Origin: Candidatus Parcubacteria bacterium
Lineage (GTDB): Bacteria; Patescibacteriota; Patescibacteriia; Patescibacteriales; UBA12075
Direction of reading: 5' to 3'
Assembly: GCA_023140595.1 (NCBI GenBank)
Contig: JAGLLI010000097.1
Coordinates: 1 to 26,821, forward strand
DNA length: 26,821 bases
Below, piece by piece: positions 16,612-25,226 of the stretch. A model generated the notes under the pieces. The model did no database searches. It was not told the DNA's origin and saw nothing but the letters and a program-made list of their open reading frames with translations. A program made the translations under genes and the position numbers. Position 1 is the first letter of the stretch, and every line of letters begins with the position of its first letter.

Positions 16612-17436
16612 ATGTCAAATTATAAAAAAACAATCAGACCGAAAAAAACTTTTAGCCTAAACGATATAAAAGAAATATGGCAATATAAAGAATTGCTCTA
16701 TTTCTTTACTTGGCGGGACTTAAAAGTGCGGTATAAACAAACCGCCATTGGGGTTATGTGGGCAATTTTCCAACCGTTTACTACAATGATTGTTTTTAGC
16801 GTCTTTTTCGGCAAGCTGGCAAAAATGCCGTCAGACGGAATACCTTATCCGATTTTCGTTTACACAGGCCTCTTAATTTGGCAATTTTTTTCATCCTCCC
16901 TGTCAGAAGCAAGCAATTGCCTTATAACAAACGCCTCTATTATCACCAAAGTATATTTTCCCAGACTAATCCTTCCTATATCGGCAACAATTACAAAATT
17001 TGTTGATTTTTCAATTGCTTCTGTCATTTTGATCGGCTTAATGGCTTATTATAATTATCTGCCTAATTTATCAGGTCTTTTAATATTACCCCTATTGCTT
17101 CTTATAACTTTCATGACCGCTGTAGGCGCGGGATTATTTCTAGCTTCAATCAATGTTAAATATAGAGACATCCGCTATGCGTTGCCGTTTTTTATTCAAA
17201 CATTATTATTTGTAACACCTGTTATATATCCTGCCAGCATTACCGGAAAATATTCATGGATCTTAGCTCTTAACCCAATGACAGGAGTTATTAAAGCGGC
17301 CAGAGCGGCAATTCTCGGCAATGCTCCAATCAACTGGACTTTGCTTTTAATATCAGGATTAACCGGCTTGACCGCGCTTATAATAGGAATAATATATTTT
17401 AAAAAAACCGAAAGATATTTCGCGGATATAGCGTAA
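16612..17436 (+). CDS. wzm: ABC-2 polysaccharide export permease (Wzm/TagG type)
   Basis: A 274-residue permease with about six membrane helices. It would carry an undecaprenyl-linked glycan across the cytoplasmic membrane together with the adjacent ATPase. Family features are the amphipathic entry YFFTWRDLKVRYKQTAIGVM (about residues 31-50), IFQPFTTMIVFSVFFG, the LPISATITKFVDF stretch and VKYRDIRYALPFFIQTLLFVTPVIYP near 183-208, with a LNPMTGVIKAARAAILG ending. The length is usual. It starts 11 bases after gmd and 4 bases before the ATPase gene. Base composition is more balanced than in the downstream transferase genes. Confidence 0.9.
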   Translation: MSNYKKTIRPKKTFSLNDIKEIWQYKELLYFFTWRDLKVRYKQTAIGVMWAIFQPFTTMIVFSVFFGKLAKMPSDGIPYPIFVYTGLLIWQFFSSSLSEASNCLITNASIITKVYFPRLILPISATITKFVDFSIASVILIGLMAYYNYLPNLSGLLILPLLLLITFMTAVGAGLFLASINVKYRDIRYALPFFIQTLLFVTPVIYPASITGKYSWILALNPMTGVIKAARAAILGNAPINWTLLLISGLTGLTALIIGIIYFKKTERYFADIA

Positions 17437-17440
17437 TAAT

Positions 17441-18715
17441 ATGGAGCCAATTATAGAAGTAAAGAATATATCAAAAAAATATAACATCGCCCGTCATCAG
17501 GGGGGGTATGTTGCTATGCGCGATATTCTTACCAATATTGCCAAAAAGCCTTTTTCATTCATCAAAAACAAGGCAAAAAAGCTGGTTGGCAAGGCGGGCA
17601 AGGAAGAATTTTGGGCGTTAAAAAATATCAGTTTTTCGGTTGAAAAAGGCGAGGCAATCGGCATAATCGGCGCCAATGGCGCCGGCAAATCAACTCTTTT
17701 AAAAGTTCTTTCTGAAATTACCCCTCCAACCACTGGTGAAATAAATATAAACGGACGATTATCATCGCTTTTAGAAGTCGGCACAGGCTTTCATCCCGAA
17801 CTTTCCGGACGAGAAAATATATTTTTAAACGGAGCAATTCTTGGAATGACAAAAAAAGAAATTTCTGATAAATTTGACGATATTGTGGAATTTGCCGGAA
17901 TCAATAAATTTATTGACACTCCTGTAAAACGTTACTCCTCCGGCATGTATGTTCGTCTGGCTTTTTCAGTGGCAGCTCATACGGAACCGGATATTTTGCT
18001 GGTTGACGAAGTTTTGGCGGTTGGCGACGCAAATTTTCAAAAAAAATGTTTAGGCAAAATGGACGAGGTGACAAAAAAAAATGGCCGAACCATTCTTTTT
18101 GTCAGCCATAATATGGACGCTATTTTAAAATTATGCTCAAGATGTATTTTGTTAAAAAATGGAAAAATTACAATGTTTGATGAATCAAGAAAAGTCGTTA
18201 ACACTTATTTACAAAACAATCCCCTGTCACAAGAAAGCTCAAGTCTTGAAAAAAGAACAGACAGGAAAGGTTTGGGCAACATAAAAATTTCTTCCTTTTT
18301 TGTGGAGAATCAAGAGGGAAAAAAAGTGGATTATCTTATTACCGGAAAATATTATACATTTTGCATAGGCTATAAATCAAAAAATAATTACAATCCAAAA
18401 AATGTCAGTATTACATTAGCCATTTCAAATGAGAACGGTTCACCCTTGATTCTTGCTTCCTCAAAATTAACAAAACAAGATTTTGACATAATTTCTTCAA
18501 ATGGAATTATACGCTGTAAAATAAACCAAAAATTTCCTCTTACTGAAGGAATTTACAACATCGCTATTGATCTTTTTAGTAACGGACAAAGGGAAGATTT
18601 TATTAAAAATTTTGGCGTGTTTGAGGTTAAGCAGGGTGATTTTTATGATACGGGAATATATATAAAACATAGTCCATTTTATCTTGAGCAGGATTGGAGT
18701 TTGCAGACAAATTAA
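17441..18715 (+). CDS. wzt: ABC export ATPase with glycan-binding C-terminal domain (Wzt)
   Basis: A 424-residue ATPase partner of the Wzm permease. The nucleotide-binding domain (about 1-245) shows Walker A GANGAGKST at 77-85, a family-typical GTGFHPELSGRENI segment at 114-127, the ABC signature in YSSGMYVRLA at 165-174, Walker B ILLVDE at 185-190 and the switch His223. The C-terminal part (about 265-424) has the beta-rich look of the Wzt carbohydrate-binding domain, which in E. coli O8/O9 recognises the methylated or otherwise capped end of the chain. The methyltransferase genes downstream fit such a cap, which is an inference. There is a 17-base gap to the next gene. Confidence 0.9.
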   Translation: MEPIIEVKNISKKYNIARHQGGYVAMRDILTNIAKKPFSFIKNKAKKLVGKAGKEEFWALKNISFSVEKGEAIGIIGANGAGKSTLLKVLSEITPPTTGEININGRLSSLLEVGTGFHPELSGRENIFLNGAILGMTKKEISDKFDDIVEFAGINKFIDTPVKRYSSGMYVRLAFSVAAHTEPDILLVDEVLAVGDANFQKKCLGKMDEVTKKNGRTILFVSHNMDAILKLCSRCILLKNGKITMFDESRKVVNTYLQNNPLSQESSSLEKRTDRKGLGNIKISSFFVENQEGKKVDYLITGKYYTFCIGYKSKNNYNPKNVSITLAISNENGSPLILASSKLTKQDFDIISSNGIIRCKINQKFPLTEGIYNIAIDLFSNGQREDFIKNFGVFEVKQGDFYDTGIYIKHSPFYLEQDWSLQTN

Positions 18716-18732
18716 AATATAAACCACAATTT

Positions 18733-19407
18733 ATGAACGATAAATTATTAACAAAAAAATTTAATAAAAAATGTATTGAAATTGAAGATAAAACTGCAAT
18801 TGAATTCCTAAACAATTTGGATAAAAATAAAAAATATAACTATCTTGAAGTTGGAGCGGGTCTGGGAAGATTTCCATTATTTTTAAAAAATAATAATTTT
18901 GATAATTTAAAAATTACCTGTTTGGAAATCAACGAAAAGCTTAATAACCTTTTGAAAAAAAATCAACTGAATTCAATCACCGGATCAATTAAAAAAGCTC
19001 CATTTAAAAACGAAACTTTTGATATTATCCATTGCTCTCATGTCATTGAACATTTTTCCTATCCAGACATTACAAAAGTTCTTAACGAAATGTTTAGAAT
19101 CGTAAAAACCAACGGATATGTAATCATTAGAAGTCCATTAATGCACCTCGGATTTTACAATGACATTGATCATGTCAGACCATATCCTCCAAAATGTATT
19201 CTTCAATATTTTAATCATGACCAACAGCAAAAAAAGGGAAATAATACTATAAAACTAATTAAAAACCAAAACAGGCGCCATTCTTATGAAATAAATCTTA
19301 AAGGAATGTGGCGCGTAAATCAATTATTAAAATTAATGTGGATTAACTATGAATGGCCTCGCGGCAAAACTAATGGTTATACTGCAATTTTTCAAAAAGT
19401 AGCATGA
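18733..19407 (+). CDS. Class I SAM-dependent methyltransferase
   Basis: A 224-residue methyltransferase. Motif I is YLEVGAGLGRF at 37-47, ITCLEINEKL at 61-70 holds the acidic ribose-binding residue, and IHCSHVIEHFSYPD at 99-112 and NGYVIIRSP follow. The start is the ATG at 18733; an in-frame TTG at 18694 would overlap the ATPase gene. Its position right after the Wzt gene makes a chain-capping or sugar methylation role attractive, but the substrate is not visible. It overlaps the next gene by ATGA. Strongly AT-biased, like the genes after it. Confidence 0.8.
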   Translation: MNDKLLTKKFNKKCIEIEDKTAIEFLNNLDKNKKYNYLEVGAGLGRFPLFLKNNNFDNLKITCLEINEKLNNLLKKNQLNSITGSIKKAPFKNETFDIIHCSHVIEHFSYPDITKVLNEMFRIVKTNGYVIIRSPLMHLGFYNDIDHVRPYPPKCILQYFNHDQQQKKGNNTIKLIKNQNRRHSYEINLKGMWRVNQLLKLMWINYEWPRGKTNGYTAIFQKVA

Positions 19408-20507
19408 AAATTCTTTTTTTAGATTTATATTATTCTGATTTTCTTGATGATTATTACAAAAAATATCCGGAAAAAAAATGCGAAAATTACGAAAATCAAA
19501 AAAAAGCTGTTCTTTCCGAATGTTTTGGAACTGCTGATTTTTACTCTAAAAATTTAGAGAAACTTGGACACAATGCTGAAAATATTATATTAAACAATGA
19601 AATTCTACAAAAACAGTGGGCTAAAGAAAACGACATAAAATATTTTGCAAGCCGATTCAATGGCGAATCAGCAATTGGTAAATATTTTAAAAAAAAATGG
19701 ACAGAAAAAATATTGGAAGCGCAAATAGCAAAATATAAACCAGATGTATTATACTGTAAAAATGTGTACTTACCCGGAATTAAATTTTTAAAAAAAATAA
19801 AAAAACACACAAAATTAATCGTAGCCCAAGCTGCTTATAAATTACCTCCAAAAAACTTTTTCACACCATACGATTTAATGATCTCGTCACTTCCAAATTG
19901 TGTTAAGCTGTTTCGTGGCTGGGGTATAAAAAGTGAGTATCTGCCATTGGCTTTTGAAAAAACAATATTGGACAAACTTAAAAAAAATATTTCTTACAAC
20001 ATTACGCACATTGGCGGCTATAGCCCAATTCATAACGAGAGAAATAAAACCCTTGAAGCAGTAGCAAAAAACAACACTATTGATTTTTGGGGTTATGGCA
20101 CAGATAATTTGGATGAAAATAGCCCAATAAAAAATCATTTTCACGGTGAAGCCTGGGGTCTGGACATGTACGATATTTTATATAATAGTAAAATTACTTT
20201 AACAAAACATATCAAGAAAGTAGCTCAGAATTACGCCAACAACATGACCTTGTATGAAGCAACCGGTTGCGGATGTTTGTTAATCGCTGATACGAAAGAC
20301 AACTTGAGCGAGTTGTTTGAAGTTGGAAAAGAAATCGAAACCTATTCCAATGATAAAGAATTGTCAGAAAAAATAAATTATTACCTATCTCACGAAGAAG
20401 AAAGAAAAAAAATAGCCAAAGCAGGACAAAAAAGAACTTTAGAAGATCATACCTACGAGAAAAGAACTCAAGAACTTATTTCTATTATTAACAAATACAT
20501 AAAATAA
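19404..20507 (+). CDS. GT4-like (CgeB-type) glycosyltransferase
   Basis: A 367-residue GT-B glycosyltransferase, most like the CgeB/Glyco_trans_1_2 group. The C-terminal donor domain contains HIGGYSPIHNER at 202-213, WGYGTDN at 229-235, the donor-binding segment NMTLYEATGCGCLLIADTKD at 280-299, and ends in SHEEERKKIAKAGQKR and the family's helical tail. The N-terminal acceptor domain is less conserved. It is coupled by ATGA to the methyltransferase gene. The sugar transferred is unknown. Confidence 0.8.
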   Translation: MKILFLDLYYSDFLDDYYKKYPEKKCENYENQKKAVLSECFGTADFYSKNLEKLGHNAENIILNNEILQKQWAKENDIKYFASRFNGESAIGKYFKKKWTEKILEAQIAKYKPDVLYCKNVYLPGIKFLKKIKKHTKLIVAQAAYKLPPKNFFTPYDLMISSLPNCVKLFRGWGIKSEYLPLAFEKTILDKLKKNISYNITHIGGYSPIHNERNKTLEAVAKNNTIDFWGYGTDNLDENSPIKNHFHGEAWGLDMYDILYNSKITLTKHIKKVAQNYANNMTLYEATGCGCLLIADTKDNLSELFEVGKEIETYSNDKELSEKINYYLSHEEERKKIAKAGQKRTLEDHTYEKRTQELISIINKYIK

Positions 20508-20514
20508 TTAAAAT

Positions 20515-22392
20515 ATGATGCCAGAAAAAAAAGAAAAATTAAAAATGTTGTCCTATATTATACCGACGTATAACTCCACAAAATTTTTGGAAGAAACTGT
20601 TGAGTCAATGTATCGCCAAAACTTAAAAATTCCTTTTGAAATTGTAATCAGCGATGATAATTCTCAAGACGACACGCAAGAACTTATCAAAAAACTTGCT
20701 AAAAAATACCCTGAAATAAAATATCATTTTAATAAGAAAAATTTACGAGCCCCAAATAATCGCAATTCTGCCATAGCCAAAAGTCGAGGCGACGTCATTT
20801 ATATGTCGTGTCATGATAATGTCTTGGGGGATAATACCATTCAAAAACTAATTAATACTGTTCAAAATACTGAATTTGAAGTTGCCTCTGTTCAAGAACA
20901 AATTTTCTTTAAAATAGATACAAAAAAACTAAAAAATTCATGGATTCATAATTTTTCAGATAACATTTTTACACTCAAAGAATATACAGAACAAAGCAAC
21001 ACGCCCGCAGCAAGCATTAATTTTCTTTTTACTAGAAAAGCTTTCGATAAAACTAAAGGCTATCCCGATCTGAATGGAAGGGAAAATTTTGGATTTAGCC
21101 TACGATTACTTGCGAGAGGATTAAACATTGCAATCGTGCCAAATACAAAATATTTTCATCGTATTGTTGCGGATGGGCTTTTTTTTACTGAATTTAAAAA
21201 TAAAGAAAAATATGGAAAAGACATGATTACTGCTTTAAAAGAGCACATTGATTGTTTTGACGAAAAAACCCAAAAATTAATTAATTCAAAAAAATCCTAT
21301 AAAAAAATAGATGAATATATTAAGAGAAATAAATTAAAATTATCTGAAAAAGGATGGAAGCTGACTGGGAAAAAAATAAAACATCAAAATATAAATAACA
21401 GTATAATTCACAAGTTAAAAAATAAAGTAATAAATTACTCTAAAAATAAACTTAATCAAAGAATAACTAAGATTTTTCTCGCCAACAATGAAAAGGGAAA
21501 GGAAAAATTTAACGAAAATTATTTTTTCTACAAAAAAATATATAGAGAGCAAAAAAACAATCTAAAAAAACTAAGTTCTCCATTTCTATTGCCGAATTGG
21601 ATTGACTTCGGTAATGAAATCGAAAATTATTTTTTTAATAGTTTTAAAATTAATTTTTTTTCACATAAAATTGTCACAAACACAATGTTTATAAAACCCA
21701 AATGGCAAAAATTACAATTAAACTATCTTGAAAAAAAATATAAAACTGAAAAATTGAAAAAATATTTATCTGAAAATAAATATGGGCATCCACTAATATG
21801 TAGCCCCAAATATCGAACTTCCGCCAATTCAATCCATCATTTAAATCATTTGTCTTTATTTGAAGATAAAACAAAATGTAACTTAAAAAATACAAAAAAC
21901 GTTGTTGAATGGGGAGGCGGTTATGGAAATATGGCTAAAATTTTTCTAAGAATAAAACCTGAAGCCACGTACAGTATAATTGATTTGCCGATTTTTGTTT
22001 TCATTCAAGCAATTTATTTATCATGCATCTTAGGTAAAAACAAAATTAATATTGTAACTGAACAAAATCCAACAATAAAAGACAATTTAATAAATTTAAT
22101 ACCTCTCAATGAAAAAATACTAAATGATATTGATTTTCATCAACCAGATATTTTTATTAGCACGTGGGCATTGAGTGAATCAAATAATTTTTCACAAAAC
22201 TTTGTTGAACGACTTAATTATTTTAACAGCAAAAAATTATTAATTGCGCATCAAGTCACATCTCCTTCAATGCCACATGCTAGTGATATTGCTAACAAAA
22301 TGGATAAATACAACATTCTATACCACGAAAAAATAAACTACATTAGTGGGGAAAACTATTATCTTTTTTCAAATCTTAAAAAAGAAATATAA
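20515..22392 (+). CDS. GT2 glycosyltransferase to sugar O-methyltransferase fusion
   Basis: A 625-residue two-domain protein. Residues about 11-260 are a GT2 domain: YIIPTYNSTKF at 14-24, VISDDNSQDDT at 44-54, and the LRLLARGLNIAIVP region near 197-209. Where the DXD motif is expected it has CHDN (99-102), so metal binding may be altered. A lysine-rich helical linker (about 260-355) leads to a C-terminal domain of the putative sugar O-methyltransferase type: LICSPKYRTSANSIHHLNHL at 427-446, motif I VVEWGGGYGN at 463-472 and SIIDLPIF at 487-494. A single chain could add a sugar and methylate it. The next gene starts on the base after its stop. Confidence 0.8.
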   Translation: MMPEKKEKLKMLSYIIPTYNSTKFLEETVESMYRQNLKIPFEIVISDDNSQDDTQELIKKLAKKYPEIKYHFNKKNLRAPNNRNSAIAKSRGDVIYMSCHDNVLGDNTIQKLINTVQNTEFEVASVQEQIFFKIDTKKLKNSWIHNFSDNIFTLKEYTEQSNTPAASINFLFTRKAFDKTKGYPDLNGRENFGFSLRLLARGLNIAIVPNTKYFHRIVADGLFFTEFKNKEKYGKDMITALKEHIDCFDEKTQKLINSKKSYKKIDEYIKRNKLKLSEKGWKLTGKKIKHQNINNSIIHKLKNKVINYSKNKLNQRITKIFLANNEKGKEKFNENYFFYKKIYREQKNNLKKLSSPFLLPNWIDFGNEIENYFFNSFKINFFSHKIVTNTMFIKPKWQKLQLNYLEKKYKTEKLKKYLSENKYGHPLICSPKYRTSANSIHHLNHLSLFEDKTKCNLKNTKNVVEWGGGYGNMAKIFLRIKPEATYSIIDLPIFVFIQAIYLSCILGKNKINIVTEQNPTIKDNLINLIPLNEKILNDIDFHQPDIFISTWALSESNNFSQNFVERLNYFNSKKLLIAHQVTSPSMPHASDIANKMDKYNILYHEKINYISGENYYLFSNLKKEI

Positions 22393-23361
22393 ATGAAAAA
22401 AAAAATTATAATCCTTGAACATAATACCGGAGGCAGACTTGCTAATCAACTATGGAATTTTGCAAGTATCTATGCCTATTGTCTGGAAAAAAATTATGAA
22501 TGTCAAAATTTTTCTTTTTTTGAAGAAAAACAACATAAAAAAGATAAGACATACTTCACATTTTCTAATTATAACAAAAATTTTGATATTCCTTTAAAAA
22601 ATATTTTTATTAAAATATTGCTTATTCTCCACTTACAAGATAACAAATTAATTAGAAGAATAAGCCCATATTATCGATATGTCAAAATAATAAAAAAACT
22701 ACATCGTAAGCAAATCATTTATTCCTGTAATACCCCATTTTACCTGCCCCCCTCAAAAAATACAAACCAAGAAGAAATATCCAAGTTGAAAATAATTAAA
22801 AAATATAAAAAAATATTTTTATGCAATTGGCTCTTCAGGAACCCACAAGGACTATCTAAATATCACAAAAAAATAATTGATTATTTTAAACCCCAAAAAA
22901 AAATACAAAATAAAAACAAAAAACTAATAAACAACCTGAAATCAAATTACAAACATATAGTCGGAGTACACATAAGGCAAGGTGATTATAAAAAAAAATT
23001 TAAAGAAGGAAAATTATATTTTAATGAAAAAGAAGTTAACATAATACTAAATGAATACCTTGAAAAATTTAAAAAAAATATAGATAAAACTTGCTTTGTG
23101 ATATGTTCAGATGAAAATGTAGAGTTAAATCATTTTACGGGAATTAATGTAATAAAAAATAATGGCAACGCTATTGAAGACCTATTTCTTTTATCCGCAA
23201 CGGATGTTATAATTGGATCTGACAGCACTTTTGGTGCTTTCGCTTCCTACTATGGCAACATACCTTTTATCGTCTTTCAAAGAAATAAAATAGATTGGAA
23301 ATACTATATAAATAGAAAACTTTATTTTGAAAATAAATATTTAACTACAGTACATTATTAA
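22393..23361 (+). CDS. GT11-like alpha-1,2-fucosyltransferase family protein
   Basis: A 322-residue protein with the marks of GT11 fucosyltransferases: the glycine-rich GGRLANQLWNFASIYAY at 13-29, the GDP-binding HIRQGDY at 193-199 (HxRxGD/HxRRxD motif) and the C-terminal DVIIGSDSTFGAFASYYG at 271-288. It is diverged and very lysine-rich. GT11 enzymes use GDP-L-fucose or close analogues such as GDP-colitose, in line with gmd in the same cluster. No GDP-fucose synthase (WcaG) gene is in the window. The start at 22393 directly abuts the preceding stop codon. Confidence 0.75.
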   Translation: MKKKIIILEHNTGGRLANQLWNFASIYAYCLEKNYECQNFSFFEEKQHKKDKTYFTFSNYNKNFDIPLKNIFIKILLILHLQDNKLIRRISPYYRYVKIIKKLHRKQIIYSCNTPFYLPPSKNTNQEEISKLKIIKKYKKIFLCNWLFRNPQGLSKYHKKIIDYFKPQKKIQNKNKKLINNLKSNYKHIVGVHIRQGDYKKKFKEGKLYFNEKEVNIILNEYLEKFKKNIDKTCFVICSDENVELNHFTGINVIKNNGNAIEDLFLLSATDVIIGSDSTFGAFASYYGNIPFIVFQRNKIDWKYYINRKLYFENKYLTTVHY

Positions 23362-23402
23362 TCAAAAACCAATCTAACTTATTAATAGACCGAATCCAAC
23401 CT

Positions 23403-24314
23403 ATGAAATTATCTCCAATAGTCCTATTTGTATACAATCGCCTTGAACACACTAAAAAGACCGTTGAATCTTTGCAAAAAAATAAATTAGCTTCAAAAAG
23501 TGAGCTATATATTTTTTCTGATGCGCCAAAAGACTTAAATGCTACAAAAAATGTGCAAAATGTTAGAAATTATATTAAATCCATTGCTGGTTTTAAAAAT
23601 ATAATAATTATAGAAAGAAATAAAAATTTGGGATTAGCTAGATCAATTATCTCAGGGGTAACTGAAACAATTAATAAATATGGCAAAGTGATAATCTTAG
23701 AAGATGACTTAATCACCTCCCCATTTTTTCTGCAATATATGAATGATGCCCTATTACTATACTCCGACGATGAACAAGTAATGCATATTTCCGGATACTT
23801 TTTTCCAAATAACAAAAAATTACCGGATACTTTTTTTTACAATCAAACTTCTTGCTGGAGCTGGGCTACATGGAAAAGAGCTTGGCAGCATTTTGAACCA
23901 GACGCAAAAAAATTGTATGATGAGATAAAAAATAAAAACTTGATAAAAAAATTCAATCTTGACGGATGTAATGAGGATTTTGAAAATCAACTAGTCGCAA
24001 ATATAAACGGCAAACTTAAAACTTGGGCAATCAAGTGGCAAGCTAGCGTGTTTTTAAAAAATGGCTTATGTTTGCATCCTTGGAAATCATTAGTAAAAAA
24101 TATTGGACTTGACGGCAGTGGAATTAATTGCAGTCAAAATAGCAAATATGACACTAAACCGGCTAATAAAAAGGTAAAAGTTGAAAGACAAATACTTTTG
24201 GAATATCCGCAAGCCAAAAAAGTGGCAAAAAAATTTTATAAAAGAAAAACAAGTTTTACGCGCAGGATGATAAACAAAATTAAATTCTATAATTCCAAAA
24301 ACAAACAAATATGA
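23403..24314 (+). CDS. GT2/GT-A-like glycosyltransferase
   Basis: A 303-residue putative glycosyltransferase. It begins with PIVLFVYNRLEHTKKTVESL at 5-24, has FSDAPKD at 38-44, NKNLGLARSIISGV at 73-86 and the likely metal-binding EDD at 100-102 (ILEDDL), then CWSWATWKRAWQHFEP at 151-166, which is typical of this uncharacterised GT-A subgroup found in O-antigen-type loci. The C-terminal tail is basic. It overlaps the next gene by ATGA. The sugar is unknown. Confidence 0.75.
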   Translation: MKLSPIVLFVYNRLEHTKKTVESLQKNKLASKSELYIFSDAPKDLNATKNVQNVRNYIKSIAGFKNIIIIERNKNLGLARSIISGVTETINKYGKVIILEDDLITSPFFLQYMNDALLLYSDDEQVMHISGYFFPNNKKLPDTFFYNQTSCWSWATWKRAWQHFEPDAKKLYDEIKNKNLIKKFNLDGCNEDFENQLVANINGKLKTWAIKWQASVFLKNGLCLHPWKSLVKNIGLDGSGINCSQNSKYDTKPANKKVKVERQILLEYPQAKKVAKKFYKRKTSFTRRMINKIKFYNSKNKQI

Positions 24315-25222
24315 GCCAATCGTCAAAAAATAATACAATTCTTATAACCGGCTCAACTGGTTTTTTGGGCAGTCATCTTGTTAAATTACTGGTAAAAAAC
24401 AACTATAAAGTTATTGCCGTAAAAAGAAGCGCCTCCTCGATTGTACGTATTCAAAATTTAATCAAAACTAAAACCATAAAAACATTTGACACAGACAAGG
24501 AATCTTTTGAAGATTTATTTTTAAATAACAAAATTGATTTCATCATTCATGCTGCGACTTCTTATGGTCGCACCAACGAGAATACTGAAGAAGTAAAACA
24601 AGCGAACTTTGATCTTCCTCTTAAATTATTAAAACTTGGCATAAAACACAAATCAATTGCATTTATAAACTCGGACACATTTCTAAACAAAGAAAACGAC
24701 CAGTCGGAGAAAAACCATGTCTACATCACCACCAAAAAAGAATTTTTAAAAGAAGCCAAAAAACAAATCAGCAATACTGATATAAAATTTGTTAATTTGG
24801 TGATTGAACACATGTATGGTCCTGATGACAACCATACAAAAATAATTCCCTTTCTTATTAAAAAACTGCTGCAAAATCAAGAAAAAATCGCCCTTAACAC
24901 CGGAGAGCAAAAAAGAGATTTTATTTTTGTTGATGACGTTTGTGAAGCTTATTTAAAAACAATTAAATATATTGGCGACCTAAATCATTTTGAAGAATTC
25001 GGCATTGGCATGGGCAAAGCCGCAACATTCAGAAGTCTGGTTAACAAAATCAAAAAACACGCCAAAGGCCAGGCAGTTGTTAGTTGGGGAGAATATCCAA
25101 CTGACGTGAGGGATTGCGCTTATTCACAAGCCAATTTATCAAACAACAAAAAAATTGGCTGGAAACCAATTTTTTCGCTTGATGAAGGCATACAAAAAAC
25201 TGTTGCTTTCTATAAGAGATAG
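24311..25222 (+). CDS. SDR epimerase/reductase, abequose/paratose-synthase-like
   Basis: A 303-residue extended SDR. The cofactor motif is TGSTGFLG at 13-20, the active-site region has NSDT at 120-123 and Y138-x3-K142, and the substrate side carries VIEHMYGPDD at 164-173 and QKRDFIFVDDV. The VNL-x-IEHMYGP pattern recalls CDP-abequose and CDP-paratose synthases, which reduce C4 of a 3,6-dideoxy-4-keto sugar. This matches the adjacent RfbH-like dehydrase on the other strand. GDP-linked substrate use (as in GDP-colitose synthesis) is possible because gmd is in the cluster. It ends 4 bases from the convergent gene. SDR family certain, substrate inferred. Confidence 0.8.
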   Translation: MSQSSKNNTILITGSTGFLGSHLVKLLVKNNYKVIAVKRSASSIVRIQNLIKTKTIKTFDTDKESFEDLFLNNKIDFIIHAATSYGRTNENTEEVKQANFDLPLKLLKLGIKHKSIAFINSDTFLNKENDQSEKNHVYITTKKEFLKEAKKQISNTDIKFVNLVIEHMYGPDDNHTKIIPFLIKKLLQNQEKIALNTGEQKRDFIFVDDVCEAYLKTIKYIGDLNHFEEFGIGMGKAATFRSLVNKIKKHAKGQAVVSWGEYPTDVRDCAYSQANLSNNKKIGWKPIFSLDEGIQKTVAFYKR

Positions 25223-25226
25223 AACT

